Positions 8,858 through 17,165 of a stretch of 64,000 nt of DNA are shown one piece after another. The stretch comes from Hymenobacter properus. GTDB taxonomy: Bacteria; Bacteroidota; Bacteroidia; Cytophagales; Hymenobacteraceae. Position numbers and translations under genes: made by a program. The DNA lies in contig NZ_JADQDP010000004.1 of the NCBI RefSeq assembly GCF_015694735.1, positions 620,001 through 684,000 on the forward strand, written 5' to 3'. The first letter of the stretch is position 1, and each line of letters starts with the position of its first letter. The notes beneath the pieces were generated by a model that was given only the letters and a program-made list of their open reading frames with translations, ran no database searches and was not told where the DNA came from.

Positions 8858-9547
8858 ATGGCCTACTACCGCCCGCCCGGCCCCCCACCCGACCCGGTCC
8901 TTGTCAAGAGCCTCACCCAGCAGCAGCACGACATGCGCCAGCGCGTGCGCCACGAGCCGCTGGCCCATGAGCCACGCCTGATAGCAGGCTGCGATTCGTC
9001 GTTTCCCACGCCCGACACCATTTTGTCGGTGTTTGTGGTGCTGAAATTCCCTTCGCTGGAGCTGGTGGAAAAAGTGTACAACTACGGCCCCGTGGATATG
9101 CCCTACATGCCCGGTTTCCTCTCTTTCCGCGAGGCGCCCAACGTCATTCACACCTTCGCCAAGCTCCAGAACAAGCCCGATATCATCATGGTCGACGGCC
9201 ACGGCATCGCGCACCCGCGCCGCATGGGCATTGCCGCCCACCTGGGCGTATTGCTCGACATGCCCACCTTCGGCGTGGCCAAGCAGAAGCTCACCGGCGC
9301 TTTTGAGGAACCCGGCATCACGCGCGGCAGCATTACGGAACTGCTCGACACGAAATCGGGCGAGGTCATTGGCGAAGTCATCCGTAGCAAGGACAAGGTG
9401 TTGCCGCTGTTCGTCAGCCCCGGCCACCGCTGCGACCAGGCCACTGCCACACGCCTCACGCTGGCCTGCCTGCGCGGCTACAAGCTGCCCGAGCCCACCC
9501 GCCTGGCCGACCATTGGGCGGAGGAGTTCAAGAAGGAAGTGCGGTAG
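8858..9547 (+). CDS. nfi: Endonuclease V (deoxyinosine 3' endonuclease)
   Basis: The 229-residue protein cuts DNA one nucleotide 3' of deoxyinosine, starting repair of deaminated adenine. Family motifs in order: IAGCDSSF (first metal Asp), PYMPGFLSFRE (the conserved PYxPGxLxFRE wedge with catalytic Glu), VDGHGIAHPRRMGIAAHLG (second metal Asp), FGVAKQKL (conserved Lys) and VSPGHRCD near the C-terminus. Length and motif spacing are those of a complete enzyme. The ATG at 8858 lies just before a Pro-rich N-terminus. It stands alone and is convergent with the GluQ-like gene, with 17 bp between them. Confidence 0.93.
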   Translation: MAYYRPPGPPPDPVLVKSLTQQQHDMRQRVRHEPLAHEPRLIAGCDSSFPTPDTILSVFVVLKFPSLELVEKVYNYGPVDMPYMPGFLSFREAPNVIHTFAKLQNKPDIIMVDGHGIAHPRRMGIAAHLGVLLDMPTFGVAKQKLTGAFEEPGITRGSITELLDTKSGEVIGEVIRSKDKVLPLFVSPGHRCDQATATRLTLACLRGYKLPEPTRLADHWAEEFKKEVR

Positions 9548-9564
9548 CTCTTCGCAACAGGCCC

Positions 9565-10449
9565 TTAAGCAAGCAAAAAGTGATTCCCTTGATTGAAGGC
9601 CTGCTGCAACGAAGCCAACGTTTCTTGCGCATCAACCGGTAGCTTTAGCAACTTAGCTGCCGCCTGGAAAACGGCCCGTTTGCCTTCGTGCTGCGCTAGA
9701 ATGCCCGCATCAACCGGTAGTTGCTGCGACTTCGACAGCTTCTGCCCTGCTTCGTTTGTGAGCAACGGATGATGGTAGAACTGGATTCGCGCGGCTTTAA
9801 AAGCGGAAGTTTCCGAGAGCTGGCTGGCCAGCCACAGCTGCGCGGCGGTACTGGGCTGCAAATCGAGCCCGCGCACGATGAGCGTGGTGCCGAGGCGCAA
9901 GTCATCCACCACCGACGCCACTTGATAAGCGGCCACGCCATCCTTTTTGCGAATCACAAAGTCCGGCATCAGTGCGCCGAGCGGCACGGCGGTTTCACCC
10001 TGCCAGGCATCCTCAAACCGGATTTCCGTGCCAGCCGGCACGTGCGCCCGCCATGCTGCGCCGGGCGTTTCGAGCGGCACGGCCGCCTCGGGGCCGCCGG
10101 TGCGGGTGCGCTGGCTGGCGTGCACCAAGCTGGGCTGCTGCGCCAGCCGACGCAGCACGCGGTTGTATTCGGGCAGACGCAGCAGCTGCGAATGACGACG
10201 CAGGAAGTCGTCGGGACCGGTGGGGCCGTGGTCGTAGTCGAGGCCCAGCCAGTCGATGACGCGAAAGATATTATCGAGGTAAGCGGGGCGGAGGCGGGCG
10301 CGGTCCAGGTCGTCGATGCGCAGGTGCAACGTGCCGCCGGCCTGGCGCGTGAGCAGCCAGGTGAGCACAAAGTTTACGGCGTTGCCGAGGTGCAGAAAGC
10401 CGCTGGGGGTGGGTGCCAGACGCGAAATGACGGGGGACGGAGCAGGCAT
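9565..10449 (-). CDS. gluQ: GluQ-like tRNA(Asp) glutamyl synthetase without zinc cysteines
   Basis: The 294-residue protein is the catalytic half of a class I glutamyl-tRNA synthetase with no anticodon-binding domain, as in GluQ/YadB. It would attach glutamate to queuosine in tRNA(Asp). The HIGH-type motif is H20-L-G-N23 after LAPTPSGF, and the KMSKS-type motif is KLSKS near residue 240. The usual CxC zinc pair (YACxCxR) is replaced by VHASQRTR, so zinc binding looks lost. The adenylate-binding surroundings (LRIDDLDRAR, VVDDLRLG, IVRGLDL) are intact, arguing for activity. Assignment as GluQ rather than another truncated GluRS paralogue rests on length. Confidence 0.82.
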   Translation of the reverse strand: MPAPSPVISRLAPTPSGFLHLGNAVNFVLTWLLTRQAGGTLHLRIDDLDRARLRPAYLDNIFRVIDWLGLDYDHGPTGPDDFLRRHSQLLRLPEYNRVLRRLAQQPSLVHASQRTRTGGPEAAVPLETPGAAWRAHVPAGTEIRFEDAWQGETAVPLGALMPDFVIRKKDGVAAYQVASVVDDLRLGTTLIVRGLDLQPSTAAQLWLASQLSETSAFKAARIQFYHHPLLTNEAGQKLSKSQQLPVDAGILAQHEGKRAVFQAAAKLLKLPVDAQETLASLQQAFNQGNHFLLA

Positions 10450-10460
10450 CGTTGTTCGGT

Positions 10461-11414
10461 TTAGCTCAGCAGCAGCTCCATTTGCACGTCGGCCCGGGCG
10501 TAGGGCGACGGATTGGGCTCAGCCAAGTCCTGAAATCCCAGCTTGCGGTACAGCGCCAGCGCCGGTTTCAAGATGGCGTTGCTTTCCAGGTACACGCGGG
10601 TACCGCTGAGGTCGCGCACCCGCTGCACGGCCGCCTGGCCCAGCAGGAAGCCAATCTGCTGGCCCTGCGCGGCGGGCGACACGGCCATTTTGGCCAGTTC
10701 GTAGCTGTGGCCGTCCTCCATCTTAATCAAGGCACAGGTGCCCACTACCTGGCCGTTTAACTCGGCCAGCAAAATGCAGCCACCCGGCTCCAGGATGTAT
10801 TCTTCGGGATGGTCGAGCGCCTTCAGGTCGGCGGGCTCCAGCTTGAAGTAGCGCGAAATCCACTCCTCGTTGAGCTGTCGGAAAACGGGCTGGTCGCCGG
10901 GCCGGAAGTCGCGCAGTTGCACCGGCGCGGCCGTGCGCTGGTGGCGGGCGTCGGCTACGCGCTGGCGCAGGCTCTGCTGCTGCAGCTGCAGTTCGAAGCG
11001 GTCCAGCGCCTGCCAAAGGTTTACTTCGGCCGCGTCCAGCAAAGCCTGCATGCTACGGCGCACATCGTCGGTTTGGGCGCGCAGCTGCGGCAGCACTTCA
11101 TGGCCCAGGGGCGTCAGGGCCAGCAGGCGGCGGCGTTGGTCCTGGCGGTCGGGCGTCATGGCCAGCAAGCCATTGCCTACCAGCTCCTTCACAATCTGGC
11201 TCACTGAGGCATGCGTGTGCCCAATCTGCTCCGCAATTTCATTACTGGAAATGCCGGGCCGATGCGCAATCAAATAGAACACGGGGTACCAGCGCGGCTG
11301 AAAGCTCAAGCCGTAATCGGCGTAGATACTGGTGGCTTCACCCGTAAGGTATTCGCTCAACCGCCGCAAGCGGCTGCCTAACGCCACCGGCCCGAGCTGC
11401 TGTAAAAAATCCAT
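10461..11414 (-). CDS. MarR-type regulator fused to GNAT acetyltransferase
   Basis: The 317-residue protein has two domains. Residues about 1-150 form a MarR winged helix (PGISSNEIAEQIGHTHASVS, GLLAMTPDRQDQRRRLLALT). Residues about 170-317 form a GNAT acetyl-CoA fold with VSPAAQGQQIGFLLGQAAVQ as the pyrophosphate-binding loop. The family couples DNA binding to N-acetylation of an unknown amine. ATG 11414 is preferred to upstream alternatives because the -7 box (11439-11446) and a 14-bp palindrome (11425-11438) lie immediately before it. That arrangement suggests autorepression, which is inference. Confidence 0.88.
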   Translation of the reverse strand: MDFLQQLGPVALGSRLRRLSEYLTGEATSIYADYGLSFQPRWYPVFYLIAHRPGISSNEIAEQIGHTHASVSQIVKELVGNGLLAMTPDRQDQRRRLLALTPLGHEVLPQLRAQTDDVRRSMQALLDAAEVNLWQALDRFELQLQQQSLRQRVADARHQRTAAPVQLRDFRPGDQPVFRQLNEEWISRYFKLEPADLKALDHPEEYILEPGGCILLAELNGQVVGTCALIKMEDGHSYELAKMAVSPAAQGQQIGFLLGQAAVQRVRDLSGTRVYLESNAILKPALALYRKLGFQDLAEPNPSPYARADVQMELLLS

Positions 11415-11424
11415 AGTAATTTTA

Positions 11425-11446
11425 TGTAAGTACTTACACAAAATTA
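11425..11446 (-). promoter_or_regulatory. Promoter box plus palindromic operator of the MarR-GNAT gene
   Basis: On the minus strand TAATTTTG (11439-11446) matches TANNTTTG. It is followed directly by the perfect palindrome TGTAAGTACTTACA (11425-11438), covering the expected transcription start. The palindrome ends 10 bp before the ATG. A dimeric repressor bound here would block initiation, and the gene's own MarR domain is the obvious candidate. Confidence 0.65.
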
Positions 11447-11490
11447 CTACCTGTTTCCATATCCGCAACTACAGCCCTCGAATTACCAGA

Positions 11491-11883
11491 TTACAAGGCC
11501 CAGGCGGCTTGCTGCAGCACCACGCGGTAGCCGTCGGGGTCTTCAAACGTGCGACCCTGCTGGTCCCAGTAGGGGTTGTAGGATGGTACCGGCATGAACC
11601 CGGTGGCCTCCATGCGCTGCACAGCGGCCTGCCACTCCACTGCATCGGGCAGATAGAAAACCAGCAGATTATCAGCTGTTGGCGCGCGGCCCACTACGTG
11701 GCCGGGCTGGTGCGTGAACTCCAAATGATATGGCGCCTGCGGGTGGCCCAGCATGGCGCCATCGAAGCCGTTGTGCGCGGCGAAAGATGTGAGTTTCTGC
11801 AGGCCCAGGCCGTCGCAATAGAAGCGCAGCAGAGCGGGTAAATTATCGGTGGGCCGGGCCACGCGCAGGACGGGATGGTTCAT
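11491..11883 (-). CDS. VOC-superfamily (glyoxalase-like) protein
   Basis: The 130-residue protein has two beta-alpha-beta-beta-beta halves typical of the vicinal-oxygen-chelate fold: NHPVLRVARPTDNLPALLRF with GLGLQKLTSF, then FYLPDAVEWQAAVQRMEATG with TFEDPDGYRVVLQQA. The C-terminal FEDPDGYRV is the common VOC signature with a Glu metal ligand. It may bind or modify a small molecule, or act in resistance; the sequence does not tell which. The frame is open farther upstream, but ATG 11883 (MNHPVLRV) starts exactly at the first strand. It lies 76 bp upstream of the MarR-GNAT gene on the same strand. Confidence 0.82.
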   Translation of the reverse strand: MNHPVLRVARPTDNLPALLRFYCDGLGLQKLTSFAAHNGFDGAMLGHPQAPYHLEFTHQPGHVVGRAPTADNLLVFYLPDAVEWQAAVQRMEATGFMPVPSYNPYWDQQGRTFEDPDGYRVVLQQAAWAL

Positions 11884-11983
11884 ATTCTTAAAAGTCGCCG
11901 CTGATTGAATCATTCTATACATTTAAACTGGCAGCTGGTCAGCAAGTCTAGGTAAATATTCGATGGTAAAGACCTTTGCACCG

Positions 11984-13312
11984 ATGAAAAAACTAATACT
12001 CGCTGGTTGCTGCCTGTTCGGTTTGCTTGCAATTGATAATCCGGTTCAGGCCCAAACTCCAGTACTGTACTTTCCGCCCCTCAGCGGCAGCACCTGGGCC
12101 AGCACCACGCCCGCCAGCCTGGGCTGGTGTCAGCCGCAACTCGATTCGCTGCTGGCGTTTGCCGGGCGCAAGGGCAGCAAGTCGCTGCTCATCCTGAAGG
12201 ACGGCCGCCTGGTGGTGGAGCAGTACTACGGCACCTACACCGCCGATTCGGCCTGGTACTGGGCCTCAGCGGGCAAGTCGCTCACGGCCACATTGGTGGG
12301 CCTGGCCCAGCAAGACGGGGTTCTCAGCCTCGGCGACAGCACCTCGCGCTACCTGGGACGCTGGACCAGCGCCACCCGCGCCCAGCAGCGCCTGATTACC
12401 ATCCGGCACCAGCTCACGATGACCAGTGGGCTCGACGACACCCCGCCCGCGCCCTGCGACAACGAAAGCACCACGCCCGGCTGCCTGCTCTACCTGGCCC
12501 CGCCGGCCACGCGCTGGGCCTACCACACCGGCGCCTACCGCACCCTGCAGGACGTGCTGACGCAGGCCAACGGCGCCACCAGCATGACACAATACACCAA
12601 CCAGCGCCTTGGCAACCGCATTGGCATGACGGGCGTGTGGGTGAACGACGTTTTTTACAGCAAAGCGCGCAGCATGGCCCGCTTTGGCCTATTCATCCTG
12701 GCCCGCGGCGCCTGGAACGGCACCCAGATAATGACCGATGCCGCCTACTTCCAGGCCATGACCACGCCCAGCCAGGCGCTGAACCGTAGCTACGGCTACC
12801 TCTGGTGGCTCAATGGCCAGGCCAGCTACAAGCTACCCGGTTCGCAGCTGACTTTTTCCGGCCCTTTCACGCCGGCTGCGCCTGCCGACATGATTGCCGC
12901 CCTCGGCAAAAACGACCAGAAGATTTTCGTGGTGCCCAGCCTGGGCCTGGTAGTGGTGCGCCAGGGCCAGTCGGCGGGGCCGCGCACGCTGGCCGTTTCG
13001 TCGTTCGACAACGAGCTCTGGAAAAAAATAATGGCCGTATTCTGCCGTCCCACGGCTGCGGCGCCGGCTTCCGAAGCCGCTGGCTACGGCGCCTTCCCCA
13101 ACCCCGCCGCCGAAACGCTCACCCTGCGCCAGCCCGCCTTAGCCGCTGCCAGCGTGCGCCTGCTCGATGCGTTGGGCCGCGTGGTGCGTCAGCAGCCGGC
13201 AGCCGGGATGGAGACTTCTGTTTCGGTAGTGACCTTGGCGCCGGGGCTTTACACGGCGCAGTGGCTTGATGCCGGCGGGCGCGTGCTGGCCAGCCGCCGG
13301 GTGGCCCGCTAG
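11984..13312 (+). CDS. Secreted serine hydrolase with type IX sorting domain
   Basis: The 442-residue protein begins MKKLILAG with a signal peptide ending PVQAQ. The beta-lactamase-like domain has the nucleophile motif S95-A-G-K98 (WASAGKSL), a tyrosine in YHTGAYRTL near residue 180, and the late motif ALGKNDQKIF. From about residue 365 a type IX sorting domain follows: FPNPAAETLTL, RLLDALGRVVR, LAPGLYTAQW. The protein should cross the outer membrane by type IX secretion and be cleaved or attached by PorU, which is encoded at 48.8 kb. The ATG at 11984 is chosen over one 21 bp upstream because it gives a normal signal peptide. The substrate is unknown. Confidence 0.87.
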   Translation: MKKLILAGCCLFGLLAIDNPVQAQTPVLYFPPLSGSTWASTTPASLGWCQPQLDSLLAFAGRKGSKSLLILKDGRLVVEQYYGTYTADSAWYWASAGKSLTATLVGLAQQDGVLSLGDSTSRYLGRWTSATRAQQRLITIRHQLTMTSGLDDTPPAPCDNESTTPGCLLYLAPPATRWAYHTGAYRTLQDVLTQANGATSMTQYTNQRLGNRIGMTGVWVNDVFYSKARSMARFGLFILARGAWNGTQIMTDAAYFQAMTTPSQALNRSYGYLWWLNGQASYKLPGSQLTFSGPFTPAAPADMIAALGKNDQKIFVVPSLGLVVVRQGQSAGPRTLAVSSFDNELWKKIMAVFCRPTAAAPASEAAGYGAFPNPAAETLTLRQPALAAASVRLLDALGRVVRQQPAAGMETSVSVVTLAPGLYTAQWLDAGGRVLASRRVAR

Positions 13313-13869
13313 ATGTCGAGCCAGAGGCGCCGGTTTGCGCCTGCAAAACTGGTGTGCGCCACTTTCGCAAGGGCCGCCCCGTTTAGCACGGCAATAGACG
13401 AATCGGCCCGTTGCAACTTTAACTCAGGGCGCAACCCGACGCTGCCGGCATTGCCCAATCCGACCCTGGCTTGACGGCGGTTGTTGAGTTCCGGCCGAAA
13501 GGCTTGTTTGCCCCACCGGTTGTAAACGCCCAGCCAAACGGTGGCGTGCGCGGGCACCGTGAATTTTATAGTAGCGCCACCGCCACTGCTCACCGCCAAC
13601 GAATCATGCATTCGGTCAACATTTTTCAACGTGGGCCGCACCAACGTAGGCGCGTATAGCAAGGTGTTGCGGTACCCCCGGCGATACTGCCCCGGTGCGC
13701 GAAACACCCCGCCTACGGTTTCCCCGGGCCCGGTTAGCCACACCACGACCGGTCTGGCTTCGGTGTTGCGCAGAAATACGCACGTGTAGGGAGCCGGCTG
13801 GCAACTGCCCAACGGCAGCAGCAAGCAGCTGCCGCCCCACCGCAGCAATCGGCACTGGATTTTGCTCAT
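13309..13869 (-). CDS. Predicted lipoprotein of unknown function
   Basis: The 186-residue protein starts MSKIQCRLLRW and has a lipobox LGSC near residue 24, so it is probably lipid-anchored. The mature part is basic and beta-rich, with KFTVPAHATVWLGVYNRWGK, and resembles no family known to me. Its stop overlaps the stop of the convergent serine hydrolase gene: both strands read TAG within the shared CTAG at 13309-13312. The start is ATG 13869; a TTG 9 bp upstream is possible. The call as a real gene rests on the signal peptide and intact frame. Confidence 0.6.
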   Translation of the reverse strand: MSKIQCRLLRWGGSCLLLPLGSCQPAPYTCVFLRNTEARPVVVWLTGPGETVGGVFRAPGQYRRGYRNTLLYAPTLVRPTLKNVDRMHDSLAVSSGGGATIKFTVPAHATVWLGVYNRWGKQAFRPELNNRRQARVGLGNAGSVGLRPELKLQRADSSIAVLNGAALAKVAHTSFAGANRRLWLDI

Positions 13870-13983
13870 GTGACCCAATTACGCGACATTTCCGCATCGC
13901 CCAAACGGTAATGGCCACGCGCCTGCCCCCCTGCCCGTGGGCAGAAGTTCCAAAAATACAGTGCAGCCTTGCGGGTCAATGCG

Positions 13984-13991
13984 TAAGTTTG
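13984..13991 (+). promoter_or_regulatory. TANNTTTG-type promoter box upstream of nuoM
   Basis: TAAGTTTG lies 55 bp before the nuoM ATG at 14047. A TTG at 13969-13971 is only 12 bp upstream, shorter than the usual spacing, so confidence is limited. Confidence 0.4.
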
Positions 13992-14046
13992 CGCTCAATT
14001 TGCGGGCCGGTTTCCCGGTGCCGCTGCTGCCCTTCTGCTATTGCCG

Positions 14047-15513
14047 ATGCTGACTGCTGTTCTGCTTTTCCTCCCGTTGGCCGCCGCGCTGCTGCTGCTG
14101 CTCACCAAGGGAGCCACCGCCCGAGCCCTCGCGCTGGGTGCCTCACTCATCGAATTTGGCCTCGCGGTGTACACCGCTTTCGCCTTCAAAAGCAGCGGTG
14201 CCGCCGCCTTCGACCTCAACTATAGCTGGATTCCTTCGGCCGGCATCAACTTCCACCTCGGCCTCGACGGCCTGAGCCTGCTGCTGGTGCTGCTCACCAC
14301 CTTCCTGGTCCCGCTCATCCTGCTGAGCGCCTTCAAGCGCAACTTCGACAACCCGACGGCCTTCTACGCCCTCGTGCTGTTCATGCAAACCGGCCTGCTG
14401 GGCGTGTTCACCTCGCTCGATGCCTTCCTGTTCTACTTCTTCTGGGAAGTGGCCCTGATTCCGATTTACTTCCTGGCCGGTGCCTGGGGCGGCGAGCGCC
14501 GTGTGGCCATCACCCTCAAGTTTTTCCTCTATACCGTAGTGGGTTCGCTGCTGATGCTGGCCGGCTTCGTGTACCTCTACCTGCAAACCGGCCCCGCCGC
14601 CGGCTCGCTGGCCGCGCACTCCTCGGAGCTGTCAGCCTTCTACAATCTGAAGCTGAGTGCCGCCGAGCAGTCGTGGCTGTTCTGGCTGATTTTCGCAGCC
14701 TTCGCCGTGAAGATGCCCATCTTCCCCTTCCACACCTGGCAGCCCGACACCTACACCGACGCCCCCGCCCCCGCCACTATGCTGCTCTCGGGCATCATGC
14801 TGAAAATGGGCATCTACGGCACCATGCGCTGGCTGCTGCCGGTGGTGCCGCTGGGCGTGAGCCAGTGGCAGAAGCCGGTTATCATCCTCTCCGTCATTGG
14901 CATCATCTACGGCGCCATCATCGCCATTCGCCAGCGCGACGTGAAGCGCCTCATCGCCTACTCCTCGCTGAGCCACGTGGGCCTGATGGCCGCCGGCGTG
15001 TTTTCGCTCACCGCCACCGGCCTGCAGGGCACCGTGGTGCAGATGCTGGCCCACGGCGTGAACGTGGTGGGCATGTTCTTCATTGCTGACGCCATTGAGC
15101 GCCGCACCGGCACCCGCTACATCCCCGACCTGGGCGGCCTCACCCGCCGCACGCCGGTGCTGTCGGTGTGCTTCCTGGTGATGCTGCTGAGCACAGTGGC
15201 TCTGCCGCTCACCGGCGGTTTCGTGGGCGAGTTCCTGCTGCTGGCCGGCGTGTACCAGTACAACGCCTGGGTGGGCGCCGTGGCCGGCCTCACCATCATT
15301 TTCTCGGCCGTGTACCTGCTGCGCATGTTCCAGCGCGTGATGCTCGGTCCCGATTCCGCCTACTCCGAAACCATCACCGACCTCACCGGCGGCGAGCTGC
15401 TGGTGCTGGTACCCCTCATCGCGCTGGTGTTCTGGATTGGTTTGTTTCCCAATTCCTTCCTGCACCTGTCGGACCCGGCCGTGACGAACATCCTCACGCT
15501 GGCCGGGCGGTAA
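14047..15513 (+). CDS. nuoM: NADH-quinone oxidoreductase subunit M
   Basis: The 488-residue membrane protein is one of the antiporter-like proton-pumping subunits of respiratory complex I. It has about 14 hydrophobic helices. Conserved features include FFWEVALIPIYFL (the family's key membrane Glu), FAAFAVKMPIFPFHTWQPD (pump lysine and HTW motif), RQRDVKRLIAYSSLSHVGLM and LPLTGGFVGEFLLL. The frame is open to a TTG 6 bp upstream; ATG 14047 is chosen. nuoN follows after a 168-bp spacer holding a hairpin repeat. The other nuo genes are not in the window, since the gene upstream is on the other strand. Confidence 0.96.
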   Translation: MLTAVLLFLPLAAALLLLLTKGATARALALGASLIEFGLAVYTAFAFKSSGAAAFDLNYSWIPSAGINFHLGLDGLSLLLVLLTTFLVPLILLSAFKRNFDNPTAFYALVLFMQTGLLGVFTSLDAFLFYFFWEVALIPIYFLAGAWGGERRVAITLKFFLYTVVGSLLMLAGFVYLYLQTGPAAGSLAAHSSELSAFYNLKLSAAEQSWLFWLIFAAFAVKMPIFPFHTWQPDTYTDAPAPATMLLSGIMLKMGIYGTMRWLLPVVPLGVSQWQKPVIILSVIGIIYGAIIAIRQRDVKRLIAYSSLSHVGLMAAGVFSLTATGLQGTVVQMLAHGVNVVGMFFIADAIERRTGTRYIPDLGGLTRRTPVLSVCFLVMLLSTVALPLTGGFVGEFLLLAGVYQYNAWVGAVAGLTIIFSAVYLLRMFQRVMLGPDSAYSETITDLTGGELLVLVPLIALVFWIGLFPNSFLHLSDPAVTNILTLAGR

Positions 15514-15540
15514 TTTTTACCAGAAGGCGGCCGCCAACGG

Positions 15541-15647
15541 CTGTCATCCTGAGCGCAGCGAAGGACCCCATCAAGCTCGCGCAAATTTGAAGTAGTTATC
15601 CAACGAAGCGGCCGTGCTAAGGTCCTTCGCTCCGCTCAGGATGACAG
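15541..15647. repeat. Dispersed hairpin element, copy 2 (between nuoM and nuoN)
   Basis: The left arm CTGTCATCCTGAGCGCAGCG pairs with a right arm ending CTCAGGATGACAG; one mismatch is visible in the core. The loop is longer than in the other copies. It occupies most of the 168-bp nuoM-nuoN spacer. Confidence 0.88.
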
Positions 15648-15681
15648 TTACCAAGCCTGTCCTTCTGCCTTAAGCAAGCCC

Positions 15682-17100
15682 ATGACCTCCATCATTCTCC
15701 TCTCCGTCTTCGGCATCGTCAACCTGTTCCTGGGCTTTCTGCGCTCGAACAAGGTGCTGCTGCCCGGCGCCATGCTGCTGCTGCTGGCCGTGTTCGGGGC
15801 CAACTACGCCGACTGGAACAGCGAGCCCGCGTCGTATTTCAACCACATGCTGGTGGTCGACCACTACACGGTGGCCTTCACCGGCATCGTGCTGCTCACG
15901 GCCATTGTGCTGCTGCCCTTCTCGCGCAGCTACGTGACCTCGGGCGAGCCCAACTTGGCCGAATACTACGCGCTGCTGCTCTTCTCGCTGGTAGGCGCCA
16001 TTATGATGGTGGGCTACGACCACCTGCTGATGCTGTTTGTGGGCATTGAGATTCTGAGCATCAGCATGTATGTGCTGGCCGGCAGCAGCAAGCGCGACTC
16101 GCGCTCCAACGAAGCCGCCCTCAAATACTTCCTGATGGGCGCCTTTGCCACGGGCATCCTGCTCTTCGGCGTGGCACTGCTCTACGGCGCTACGGGCACC
16201 TTTGCCCTCTCGCAACTGGCCGCTGCCGTGGCCGCCCCGACCAATGCCTCCCTGCAGCCCATGCTCTACATCGGCATCCTGCTGATGATTATCGGCATCG
16301 GCTTCAAGGTGTCGGCCGCGCCGTTCCACTTCTGGACGCCCGACGTGTACGAAGGCACGCCTACTTTCTTCACCGCCTTCATGAGCACGGTGGTGAAGAC
16401 GGCTGGTTTTGCCGCCTTCCTCAAGCTGCTGGCCGTGGCCCTGCCGGCCGCCCAGGGCTTCTGGATGCCCACCATCCAAGCCATGTGCGCCCTCACGCTG
16501 CTGCTCGGCAACGTGGGCGCGGCCGTTCAAACCAGCCCCAAGCGCATGTTGGCATATTCCAGCGTGAGCCACGCCGGATACCTGCTCATTGGCCTCGTGG
16601 CCAGCAAAGGCATCATCCTGGGCACCAACGGCACCACGAGCGAAGCGGCCAGCGCCATTTTCTTCTACTCCCTGGCTTACTCCATCGCCACGGTGGCAGC
16701 CTTCGGCGTGTTGAAACTGGTTAACGACCACCGCCAGAACGACTCCTACGCCGGCCTCAACGGCTTGGGCCGTACCAACCCGCTGCTGGCTTTTGTGATG
16801 ACGGTGGCTATGCTCTCGCTGGCGGGCATTCCGCTCACGGGCGGCTTCTTTGGTAAGTTTTTCCTGCTGGCAGCGGCCGTGGGCCAGGGCTACATCGGCC
16901 TCGTAGTGTTTGCCGTTATTATGAGCATGGTAGGCTTGTACTACTACCTGCGCCCGCTCATTGCCATGTACCTGCGCCCGGCTGATGACAACGCCACGCC
17001 CGTACCGGTAGACGGCATCCAGTCGGCCACGCTGGTGGTGCTGGCGCTTCTCACCATTGTGCTGGGCATTGCGCCTAGCTTCATGAGTGGGCTTTTGTAA
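15682..17100 (+). CDS. nuoN: NADH-quinone oxidoreductase subunit N
   Basis: The 472-residue complex I subunit is the third antiporter-like proton channel in the inner membrane. It has about 14 helices and the expected motifs: VGIEILSISMYVLAGSSKRD (membrane Glu), FKVSAAPFHFWTPDVYEGTP (pump lysine and HFW), SPKRMLAYSSVSHAGYLLIG and LAGIPLTGGFFGKFFLL. The start is ATG 15682. It is the last gene of the unit and is followed by a terminator at 17126. Pairing with nuoM supports the N rather than L assignment, as does the lack of the long C-terminal lateral helix of NuoL. Confidence 0.96.
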   Translation: MTSIILLSVFGIVNLFLGFLRSNKVLLPGAMLLLLAVFGANYADWNSEPASYFNHMLVVDHYTVAFTGIVLLTAIVLLPFSRSYVTSGEPNLAEYYALLLFSLVGAIMMVGYDHLLMLFVGIEILSISMYVLAGSSKRDSRSNEAALKYFLMGAFATGILLFGVALLYGATGTFALSQLAAAVAAPTNASLQPMLYIGILLMIIGIGFKVSAAPFHFWTPDVYEGTPTFFTAFMSTVVKTAGFAAFLKLLAVALPAAQGFWMPTIQAMCALTLLLGNVGAAVQTSPKRMLAYSSVSHAGYLLIGLVASKGIILGTNGTTSEAASAIFFYSLAYSIATVAAFGVLKLVNDHRQNDSYAGLNGLGRTNPLLAFVMTVAMLSLAGIPLTGGFFGKFFLLAAAVGQGYIGLVVFAVIMSMVGLYYYLRPLIAMYLRPADDNATPVPVDGIQSATLVVLALLTIVLGIAPSFMSGLL

Positions 17101-17125
17101 TTGGTTTTGAAGTATCGAATAATGA

Positions 17126-17159
17126 GAAGGCAGCCCAGTGGGTTGCCTTCTTTGTTTAT
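17126..17159 (+). terminator. Rho-independent terminator after nuoN
   Basis: The stem GAAGGCAGCCCA / TGGGTTGCCTTC has a very short loop and one G-T pair, and is followed by TTTGTTTAT. It starts 26 bp after the nuoN stop codon. Confidence 0.75.
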
Positions 17160-17165
17160 TTGGCC

